Origin: Microthyrium microscopicum
Taxonomy: Eukaryota; Ascomycota; Dothideomycetes; Microthyriales; Microthyriaceae
Assembly (NCBI GenBank): GCA_010405405.1
Contig: MU004230.1
Coordinates: forward strand, 3,555,744 to 3,619,743
DNA: 64,000 nucleotides
Reading direction: 5' to 3'
The position numbers and the translations under genes were made by a program. The notes under the pieces are model-generated. The model had not been told where the DNA came from. It did no database searches and worked only from the letters and a program-made list of their open reading frames with translations. Shown one piece after another: positions 34,980 to 42,993 of this stretch. The number at the start of each line of letters is the position of its first letter. Position 1 is the first letter of the stretch.

Positions 34980-35945
34980 AGTCTAGTTAATACCGCTTTA
35001 AGTAAGACTTAATATTACTAAATAAGGCTTTAATTAGATTTAGGTCTAGCAAATATAGTAGTAAATATTCTAATTTAACCCTATGCTAGTTATAAATATC
35101 CTATATATTACTATTGTAATAAAAAGATACGTTATTTATAATAATAACACTATAAAGAGTAGAGTAGTAGCTATAGAGAGGAAGAAGCCTATTATCTAAC
35201 TACTATTTAAAGCTAAGTCTATCTAAATTTGCTATATATTTATCGTAATTAAGAAGGCTATAGATAGTATAAGCTAGAATTAGGTTTAACCTCTTTATAT
35301 AATCTAATTACTTACAAGACTTATAAATAATACCCTATAGGCTCTATCTAGTATAATAGCAAGTATCTAATTTACTACTATTACTCTTATCTATAAATAC
35401 TAGCTATTTAGTATTATATATTAACATACGTTTAAAATATGCATCTCATTAAAGGCTATAGCGTTATTAAGCAATCTCTTTAACCTAGAAGAAGTAGAAT
35501 TAATATAGGAATTACTAGGAAGTAATATAACTTACTCATTTCTTTATCTAATTAACTTACTATAGTTCCCTCTTTACTATAGCTTTACTATAGTTAACGT
35601 TAAGCTTAAGCTATAGTAATATTAATATTTTATTAAGATAATAAGTTTCCTTTAGTGCTAGGATCTTTAGCATAAAATTGCGTATAGCGTTAGATATCTT
35701 TAGGACGCAACTAAGAATAAATTTAAGTTATTTAATATACTCGCTAGTAACTTCATTAAGACGTTTATAATAAAGACGTACAATATATCTAGAAACCTTT
35801 ATATATTTAGTAATAGTAGTACACGTTTAGCCTATTTAAAGCATTATAATAATAGCTTGCTATTAGTAGTTCATAATATAACGTCCCTATTGTAATCTTA
35901 CTAACTTCATTTTAAGCTATTTCTAATTAAATAGGGTCTATAATA
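34980..35945 (-). pseudogene. Decayed Tc1/mariner transposase
   Basis: The minus strand read through many stops shows an HTH-like segment (near 35,800-35,700, SRYIVRLYYKRL) and, near 35,050-34,985, a segment of the form YLLDLNLIKALFSNIKSYLK. That matches the PYSPDLNPIE...LK signature around the last catalytic acidic residue of Tc1/mariner transposases, including its spacing to a basic end. The stops are mostly TAA/TAG where RIP would make them from CAA/CAG/TGG. Inactive. Confidence 0.7.
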
Positions 35946-36194
35946 ACAGGTTAGGATAAGAATAATTAATTTATATATAAAATAGGTAAGAGAATATTAA
36001 GGGATGTCTAAATAGACATGTTTAGATTAAGAGCTTTTAAACAGTAGCTAAAACACCAATATTGGCATACTAAAAGTAGTATGCTACTTTAATATTTAGA
36101 ACGCTTAATAGGATAGTACGAAATAGCCTAATTTTCTACCTCCCAAAGCTGTAGGCTATTTTACGTGTGATTGGTGGAATTTGATAAAAACTAC

Positions 36195-36241
36195 TATGCA
36201 GGGAGGGAGGGTGGCTGGCAATGACATTTCGTATTTTAGTG
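36195..36241 (-). repeat. Right terminal inverted repeat of the mariner element
   Basis: 47 bp, followed by TA at 36,242. It lies 145 bp before the start codon of zinc-finger gene 4, so the transposon sits in that gene's upstream region. Confidence 0.9.
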
Positions 36242-36385
36242 TAATTCGACACTCCCGAGCGATCATAATTATCTTGACTTCGTTGCCTCTTCTGAGCACT
36301 CAAAACATAGCTTCTCGTTTCAATCTATCCCAGCTAGATCCATCGGCCCAACAACGCCATTGCTAATCTCTCCGCTGCCGGCAAA

Positions 36386-36640
36386 ATGGTACAACCCCGT
36401 TGTGAGAACTGCGATGCTACCGGTCGTGTCGAATCGACCTGTAATCGCTGTGCTGGTGGTGGCCGGATATATAGGAAGATCCAGGATAAGTGCGCCGAAT
36501 GTCCGTCTGCCTCTCACTGCGACAATTGCACTAGGGATGTGTACGAGCATGTCGGTGTTTGCACGAAGTGCAATGGTCGAGGCGAAGTCTCGTGGCTTTG
36601 CCCACAGTGCAAAGGGTTTGGACTCTTAGGCTTTCCATAA
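36386..36640 (+). CDS. Small stand-alone DnaJ-type zinc-finger protein 4 (84 aa)
   Basis: Intronless, 84 aa, starting in AAA-ATGG context like gene 3. Cysteine motifs: CENCDATGR (6-14), CNRCAGGGR (20-28), CAEC...CDNC (36-48, closely spaced), CTKCNGRGE (about 59-67) and CPQCKGFGL (about 72-80). Four motifs keep the CxxCxGxG spacing with one Gly changed in the first, so a full two-zinc finger could form. No J domain, signal peptide or membrane part. It shares start context, size and motif order with gene 3 more than with gene 1. The mariner element ends 145 bp upstream, so its original promoter has probably been displaced or shortened; whether it is still expressed is open. Confidence 0.78.
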   Translation: MVQPRCENCDATGRVESTCNRCAGGGRIYRKIQDKCAECPSASHCDNCTRDVYEHVGVCTKCNGRGEVSWLCPQCKGFGLLGFP

Positions 36641-37201
36641 GTCACAAGCTCTAGCCAAGTTCTGGCGTGTCAGTGAGTGACTGAACTTGATAGAATCGGT
36701 ATGAGCATGCTGACAATGACAGAACCATGGATCTTCTTACCTTATCAGCAACGGGGAAAACTATCAAGAGTCTGGTTGCGTGTCTGGGGTAGCAGCTTGT
36801 TGAATTGGAAGCTGGTTGGGAGTCTCTAGGTTGATATGGGTTGCTGTTGCTGATTGACTACTCTTTGCTTGTCTGCATCAGCAAACTGTGCTCTTCTCAC
36901 TTGATCTGCATGTTTTATCTGTTTGAAACTATTGGAATATAAAGAACTGTCATGCTGTCATTTATCCCAGTGAAAGCTCGCCCTTGTATTCCATTCGCTA
37001 CCAGCTCCAGTCATGCCACTTCCTGTATGCCATTCAACACCTCCGTTCAGCTCACATGTCGACTGGTCAACAACATCAAAAAAATGTCTTGCTGTTGGCT
37101 AACACACTCGCTTGATCTCTCAGCTTTAAAACACCTTGAGCCTCATTTCACACTCGCTCTCTCCTTCCGCCCATTCACTACTGAAGACCACGGAAGAGAT
37201 C
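36641..37201. other. Intergenic region between zinc-finger genes 4 and 5
   Basis: No gene recognised. The part from about 37,090 to 37,190 is pyrimidine-rich and resembles the leader of the following, broken, finger gene. Confidence 0.45.
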
Positions 37202-37495
37202 ATGGCTTAAAGAAATCCCGCTAGTTCTTGCACTTGTAGTTGCACCAGATGCAAAGGCAAGATGATTATCGACCAACCATGTCCTGAATGTGATGCTCTG
37301 GGCTGGAAGCTGGAGCACAAGCGCTGTGCTTGCCCTATCACTCCGCTTATCACTGCATCCGGGCCAGGTCAAGTCGAAAACAAGGTGGGGCATGACCTCC
37401 AAACTTCATTGTCAGCTCCATATCAGGATCCAAGACCCGATTGTCCTGGTTGCCATGGTACTGGCACCTACTCAGATCAATCAGTGTGTCAATGA
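37202..37495 (+). pseudogene. Broken DnaJ-type zinc-finger gene 5
   Basis: A fifth family member. The expected start ATGGCT (37,202) is followed at once by TAA, then the same frame continues as RNPASSCTCSCTRCKGKM, CPECDALGW, CACP and CPGCHGTGT to a TGA at 37,493. The stop at codon 3 is one C-to-T change from CAA. The TGA after VCQ is one C-to-T change from CGA, which would complete a CQRC pair, since a Cys codon follows. Both changes are of the deamination type. An internal ATG (37,262) could still give a 77-aa product with two finger motifs, so a shortened gene is not excluded. Start and stop context match genes 3 and 4. Confidence 0.65.
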
Positions 37496-37966
37496 TGTTG
37501 GATACTGGCATGATCAAGATGGCGTGTGATGGAGTGGGCCGTACTTAGTGATCTATCTTACGCTCCATGCCAGTGAGTGGTTGCCTGATGACTTGTTCTC
37601 CATTACATATAACGAAGCTGGGTCGTGAGATTGCGCTGCGGTGATTTGACCACCTAGGCTGGATTCTGAAAGGGCTGGTGCCGTCTGGTCCTAGGATTTG
37701 AATTATTGGGCTCTTGCCTGGTGAGACGGTCATTATCAAGCCGGCAACTGGTGGATTTGGCAGTGCTACTGTAATTAATACTCTTGCTATGGGCCCTTAC
37801 ATTCACCATGACATTGGTATCTAGCCTCACAAATAGGGTTCTAGAATTCTGTTTCAATAGGAAAAGTCGTCAATGAGCTCTACGCGAAGGAAGAGCATCG
37901 GCACTATCCACTCTAATCCAAGAAGTGTATTGTATGATTGATGACATAATCTAAGATGTGGAGGCT
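37496..37966. other. Intergenic region zinc-finger relic / HET gene
   Basis: Holds the 3' sides of the finger relic and the HET gene. No gene recognised. Confidence 0.45.
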
Positions 37967-39502
37967 TCAGCTACTACTCTGGCCATAATTTTCCTCCTCA
38001 AATTCCATTGTGAGGCGAATCCTAGACTCTCCGTTGAAGAGTGCGCATTTCGCAGCAATGACAATCGTTTGTTGACCCGGTTTCCTGCAATACACTTCCC
38101 CTCTGGTGTTTTTGATCTGCCACCCTTCTTGAACAGTAATAGAACTTAGCATACGGAACCAATTTGCAGCAACATCGATGGTAACAATCGTTTCGCTTGA
38201 GGGCTCCAAGTTCTTAATTGAAAATATTGCCTTCCGTGAGCTTTGGTTCGCGAACTCGTAAAAGCCTCCCCCGATATGGTTTATCGAAGGGCTTGCAGAC
38301 GAGATAATGAGATCGGGTATGGACGTAACGAACATGATTCCGCTTGCTCTGTGATGTGTAGTGTATACTCGGTCTGAAGGAATTTTCTGTGGGAAGAAAA
38401 TAGTGGCTCCTGAAGGGCCTTTCATATAAGCTCTTGTATCCGGGTCGAAAGCAAGTTGGTCTGGTAGGATTCGAGCGTATAGATTTTCTCCCATATGCTG
38501 TAGGTAGACACCAACCGCAATGCTCCATGACTTCTTCCACACCCCCCATAGCGGAAGAACAAACTCATTTTCAGCGGATTCGCATTTCAAGATTCTTGTC
38601 TCTACACGAATGCCTTTGTTGGTAATGTCATAAAGCGGACTAGTAGTGTGAGACAGAATTACATCCGCACACTCCGCGAAATGTGAAGGCGACGTGGATA
38701 ATAGCCCTCGATAAGAGGACGCCGTGGCAGACTTGTCACACCAGCAGAATAGCGACATGTCATCTGATGTTTTGATGATTTCTTCTTGAAGGCGCAGGAA
38801 AGCTCGTTCCCCTTCTCCGTAGAGCATTGCCATGTTGACCTCAAATATGCCCATGAGGCAATACGCTATGTCTTCTGCTCTGGATGTCGATCGATGAGCC
38901 GCCCAGCTCATTCGCTGTGCTACTGAAGATTTTGAGACATTTCCTGTCACAAGCACGCTAATAGGCACGCCAGTAATGGCCTGAAGTTCCACGGCCATGC
39001 TCTTTTTAGTTCCGAGGTGTATACCGTTTTCCGAAAAGAAAACTAATCTTTGTGGAGCGATCAGTTCTTGTAGACACCAGCCTCGAGAGAACCATCGAGC
39101 GTCCCGAAACTTCTTCCACCATGCCTCGTCGGCCTCAGGAGCAGCTCCATCTAGCCTTGTGGGGACATCCGACAAAAAAGTGTAACATACGGCTGCATTT
39201 CTGTACCAGCGATACATTGAATTGATTGCTTCCGAGAGCTCTGCACTGCTGGATTTGTTAATGCAACAGCTGTCAACCCAGAAATGTTCGATGCCATCAT
39301 CTCGAATCCGTTTGGCACAGAACTCTATCTTGCGATATCCTGGCTTTGACTCTGCAAGCGCTCTGTTCTTGTTCATATCCTTATAGGTAACTTCGTCATT
39401 TCCCCATGTATGAGAAAGGATCGCGTATGCTGGTATATCTTCATCCCGCACGAACTCCTCAAACATAAGAGGCCCGTCTGCTGAGGCTCGAAGCAGACGC
39501 AT
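37967..39502 (-). CDS. HET-domain (heterokaryon incompatibility) protein, 511 aa
   Basis: Single exon. HET domains act in fungal self/non-self recognition and cell death when unlike strains fuse; the domain is TIR-like in fold. The domain covers about residues 26-170: YAILSHTWGNDEVTY (26-40), EHFWVDSCCINKSSSAELSE (72-91), SMYRWYRNAAVCYTFLSDV and WFSRGWCLQELIAP (137-150). These are the classic HET blocks in order. It is followed by the SRAEDIAYCLMGIFEVNMAMLYGEGERAFLRLQEEI run typical of the het-6/vegetative-incompatibility family. The C-terminal 220 residues are unassigned, without ankyrin, WD40 or NACHT repeats. The chosen start, MRLLRASADG, is the usual N-terminus in this family; the frame extends 57 codons upstream but that part looks non-coding. 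No TIR or transposon sequence interrupts it and it looks intact. Confidence 0.92.
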   Translation of the reverse strand: MRLLRASADGPLMFEEFVRDEDIPAYAILSHTWGNDEVTYKDMNKNRALAESKPGYRKIEFCAKRIRDDGIEHFWVDSCCINKSSSAELSEAINSMYRWYRNAAVCYTFLSDVPTRLDGAAPEADEAWWKKFRDARWFSRGWCLQELIAPQRLVFFSENGIHLGTKKSMAVELQAITGVPISVLVTGNVSKSSVAQRMSWAAHRSTSRAEDIAYCLMGIFEVNMAMLYGEGERAFLRLQEEIIKTSDDMSLFCWCDKSATASSYRGLLSTSPSHFAECADVILSHTTSPLYDITNKGIRVETRILKCESAENEFVLPLWGVWKKSWSIAVGVYLQHMGENLYARILPDQLAFDPDTRAYMKGPSGATIFFPQKIPSDRVYTTHHRASGIMFVTSIPDLIISSASPSINHIGGGFYEFANQSSRKAIFSIKNLEPSSETIVTIDVAANWFRMLSSITVQEGWQIKNTRGEVYCRKPGQQTIVIAAKCALFNGESRIRLTMEFEEENYGQSSS

Positions 39503-40618
39503 TGTGCTGATGTCGGAGGAGGGTAATTCTCTACTGGGCTTGAAAGCCGAAAGATCCACCGTTCGATTTGTTGGCCAGTTTAGTAGAAGACTTGATGCTA
39601 ATGTCTGTGGGAACCAGAGATTTGAAGGCAGAGTCCAGAGATGATAAGAAACAAGAGCATATAATGGTCTCAAACGGGCGACGAAATAGATGGCTCGCTC
39701 CCATGAAGTACTCTTATGATGTCTACCATCTGCTCCGCTTAGGTTTTACTGTAGGACGCCCTTTTGGAGGTGCGACAGTTACATCGGTCCTACCACAAAA
39801 TTACGGTGTCCTACTCTCTACCGGTACCTGTTGGTAGGACCAAAGCTAATTGGTTCAATTATGGTTCTAAGCTAAAATTTAGTGATGAAATACCCGCGAG
39901 TTACCTACAAAGGTGTAGTCTTAGGAGGAGTATCAATTTGCTCGTATTTCACAGGATGAAGTCCTCAGCTCTCGAGTTAAGGAACCGATGAAATATCTAG
40001 GACGCTAATTAGATCAAAAGCTCTTAAATGTAGAAGTAGAAGTTTCCTACATGCCTACTACTGACAAAATACAAACAGTGAAGCCTTCCACTCCTTACAA
40101 GGGGCTTTTCCTCGGATTGAATGCGCAAAATGCCTTATTTCCTACAAGTTCGGTGAGCATCGAAGTATCTCTCTTCCAAGCATTGCGATCATTTGCGATG
40201 GGAGGTTATGTTAGTTGATGTTGCGGTCACGTTGAAATCGGCCTTTGATAAGCTAAAGAGCCACCAAGGTCCAAGCCAGGCTTGCCAGGGCTTAGCGCGA
40301 CAAGGTAAGGATGCAGGGATGTGCTCTGCGGCGAATGCTTGGCAGCTTGCTGCCACTTACACCAACCGGTCCGAGATTAAGACTCTACTACTTCCCCATA
40401 GCAATCGCTACTCTTCTCTGGTATATATCCTACATATCCTACATCGATGTTACCATTCAGATACTGTGCCATATCTACCAAGTCTAACTGGACATCAATG
40501 GCGTTCACCTAGCGCTCACAACACCAGCAAGATCTGACACCACACCCGTTTGACAATCCGACATCTACATCGATCTCTACATTCCGATCCAGCCTCTTGC
40601 CGCTCCCAATCCCTAAGG
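39503..40618. other. Intergenic region HET gene / phosphodiesterase
   Basis: Divergent region. It contains one arm of the GCTCCCAT repeat family (39,682-39,730) and a 10-bp perfect hairpin stem GGTCCTACCA/TGGTAGGACC (39,786-39,795 and 39,832-39,841). No gene recognised. Confidence 0.5.
39682..39730 (+). repeat. Arm of the GCTCCCAT repeat family with 4-bp insertion
   Basis: GATGGCTCGCTCCCATGAAG followed by TACTCTTATGATGTCTAC: the same order of blocks as the 24.6-kb arms, but with a short insertion between the AAGTA and GATGTCT blocks and C-to-G at the CATCAAG position. No opposite arm found nearby. Confidence 0.4.
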
Positions 40619-42776
40619 ATGGCATCCTCTAACACTGACGACCCCTCCGAAAAGGCCACTCTCCTTCCCGATCGCCCTCCCACTCCCTCCGCAGCTCACG
40701 ATAACGACATCTCCGACGACGACGAAACATCCACCCTTGCCCAGGACGAAGACGACGTCCTACAAGATGACTACGCCGCCGATAGTTCAAATCCAGATAA
40801 GTCCCGAGGCCGCCGCTCCTGGCGCGACTGGCTTTTCCGCCGTTCTACACCCATGTATCACAGGCCGACTCGTCTACGGCGCCGTCAACGTGGGCGGCGT
40901 GAGGCAAGGGGCGAGATGGTGTACGATACTGAAGAGCGCGGGTCCATATCGCGGAGTTCTAGTGAGACTGACGATCTAAGACCGTTGAAGGAGGCGCGGA
41001 TGGTGGATGAGCCACGCGCAAAGTCAAAGCTGGCGCGGGTCCTGGTACATGTTGGTATAATCGTATTTCTGCTCTCTATCCTATACGGCGCATACGCAGC
41101 GACACGGAATTTGAGAGCGACGAAAGAGAGTGCAGTGAAATTAGTCTCGAACGGAACGAGTCTTTTTGCGCCAACGACGCTGTTGATAAGCCTGGACGGC
41201 TTCCGCGCAGACTTCTTGCAGCGCGGGCTGAGTCCGACGCTGAATGCGTTTGTAAGAGAGGGTGTGTCGTCGCTCTACATGCTTCCACCATTTCCAAGCG
41301 TCACGTTTGTGTCGCATTATACCATGGCGACGGGGCTGTATCCGGAGTTACATGGGATAGTTGGCAATTCGTTCTGGGATCCGGCAATGAAAGATACCTT
41401 TTCGTACACAGACCCGAAAGCGCTGAAGCCAGAGTGGTGGGGCGGAGAGCCGTTTTGGGTTACGGCGGAGAAGCAGGGGATTAAGACGGCAATACATATG
41501 TTTCCGGGATCGGAGGCGCATATTGGGAACGTGGATTTGGCGTACGTGGACAAGTTCAATCAGACGGAGGCGTTGGATAATAAGGTGTCGAGAGTACTGG
41601 GGTGGTTGGATCTACCTGGGCCGAAGAGCGTGGAGACGATCAAGGATGCTCCAAGGCCGCAATTGATTGTGGCATATGTACCAGATGTCGATGCTGATGG
41701 TCATGCCTTTGGACCGAACAGCACGGAGGTCAGGGATAGTATTGTTAAGGCGGATGACATGCTTACCAAGATCTTTGACGGGCTCAAGGATCGGAATTTG
41801 ACGGACATTGTCAATGTCATTATTGTTTCTGACCATGGGATGGCCACGACGTCGGTTGATCGACTTATTCAGCTTGATGACTTGGTTGACATGGATAAGA
41901 TTGAACACACGGATGGTTGGCCTTTGTATGGACTTCGACCAAAAAAAGATGCGGACATTGAACCGATTTATCACCAGCTCAAGGCCCATGCCGAAGAAAA
42001 TCCATACATCGAGGTCTACCATAAAGACAAGGATATGCCGGCCGAGTATCACTTCTCCAATAACCCTCGGATTGCTCCTATCTGGGTTGTACCTCAGACT
42101 GGGTGGGCAATTGTCAAGAAAGACGAGTTCAATGTTGAACAAGCCAAGAATGAAGGCATAGTTTACAGCCCCAGAGGTCTTCACGGCTACGATTTTCGAG
42201 TACGTTTTCAATAATCTCTTCTCCTAGATCTACTGCTAACCACTACTGTAGCATCCTTTAATGAGAGCAATCTTTGTTGCTCGGGGACCTGCATTTCCAC
42301 ATGCACCCCATAGTCGAATTGAAGCATTCCGTAAGTCTGATGTGAAGTTCCATAGTATCTCAACTAATTTAATCTTAGCAAATATCAACGTCTATAACAT
42401 TGTTTGCGACTCCATTGGCCTGAAGCCAGTGCCAAACAATGGAACCGTTAGACTCCCTCTGAAACCACTTGGATTGCATTCAGATCCTCACGCTCCTACC
42501 CTCGAGGTTCCTGAGGATTTGCCTGAGAAAGGACCGGGATCCGTGCCCACGGCTCCAGTATCTGCTAAGTCATCCGCTATTTCACCTACTCAATCGCCCA
42601 CCGAATCACCTACTCAACCACCGGTGCCATCGCCTGTTGTACCAGAGCCGAAGAAAGACGAAGATACAAAAGAGACAGAAAAGCCCAAGTCAATCTGGGA
42701 CTGGCTAAAGGATAGTTGGGACGAACTGAAGGATAAGGTGGAAGGTATCTTCAAAGGAGAAGAATCCTCTGATTGA
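40619..42776 (+). CDS. NPP1: Ecto-nucleotide pyrophosphatase/phosphodiesterase (type II membrane protein)
   Basis: Alkaline-phosphatase-superfamily enzyme that splits nucleotides and similar phosphodiesters at the cell surface or in the secretory/vacuolar lumen. Exons: 40,619-42,199, 42,252-42,330 and 42,379-42,776. Introns are 52 bp (GTACGT...TGTAG) and 48 bp (GTAAGT...CTTAG). Product 685 aa. An acidic then basic cytosolic tail (1-138) precedes one membrane segment (VLVHVGIIVFLLSILYGAYA, about 140-160). The catalytic part has LLISLDGFRADF (metal-binding Asp, about 192), PSVTFVSHYTMATGLYPELHGI (Thr nucleophile, about 228), VDADGHAFGPNS, VIIVSDHGMA and LHGYDFRHPLMRAIFVARGP. All metal ligands of the family are present. 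A Ser/Pro-rich C-terminal linker (TQSPTESPTQPP) ends in an acidic and Lys-rich tail. Similar to yeast Npp1/Npp2. Start MASSN chosen because an upstream in-frame ATG (40,550) adds no conserved sequence. Convergent with the monooxygenase gene. Confidence 0.94.
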
Positions 42777-42993
42777 TCTTTTGAGATGTTTTGTTTGGAG
42801 TCTATGGCGCAATTACTTGGCATGCCGAAAAGGCTCCTTATTGTATGTATTTGAATGGTTTAACGCTGATGAGTTCTATATCAATTTCTACGCTGGGGTA
42901 TCTAACGCTTGAAGAAAGCACAAAGCTGACAGTCTAGTCTATGCATCACCTTCAACCTCGTATATGTACCAATCACGGCCATCTTCCATAGAT

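Larger units (their letters stand above)
32555..36241. mobile_element. Tc1/mariner-type DNA transposon, 3,687 bp, RIP-mutated
   Basis: Terminal inverted repeats of 47 bp at 32,555-32,601 and 36,195-36,241 begin CACTAAAATACGAAATGTCA and match at 45 of 47 positions. TA flanks both ends (32,553-32,554; 36,242-36,243), the target duplication of the Tc1/mariner superfamily. The two arm differences are both C-to-T or G-to-A in RIP context. The interior is CpA-poor and AT-rich. On the minus strand (about 35,945-34,980) it has a decayed transposase with a helix-turn-helix-like start and a PDLN-like catalytic end. The left half, about 32.6-34.8 kb, is not explained by the transposase, so the element is larger than the usual 1.3-2.4 kb and may carry a second gene or an insertion. 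CACTA-type ends alone would suggest EnSpm, but the TA duplication and the transposase argue for mariner. Confidence 0.85.

Noticed and set aside
32555-36241. CACTA/EnSpm transposon, suggested by termini starting CACTA
   Set aside because: The target duplication is TA and the decayed transposase has the PDLN-type end of Tc1/mariner, so CACTA is coincidental.
39786-39841. Transcription terminator-like hairpin GGTCCTACCA/TGGTAGGACC
   Set aside because: Intrinsic terminators are not expected in fungal nuclear genes, and no transcript is known to end there; listed only as a small inverted repeat.
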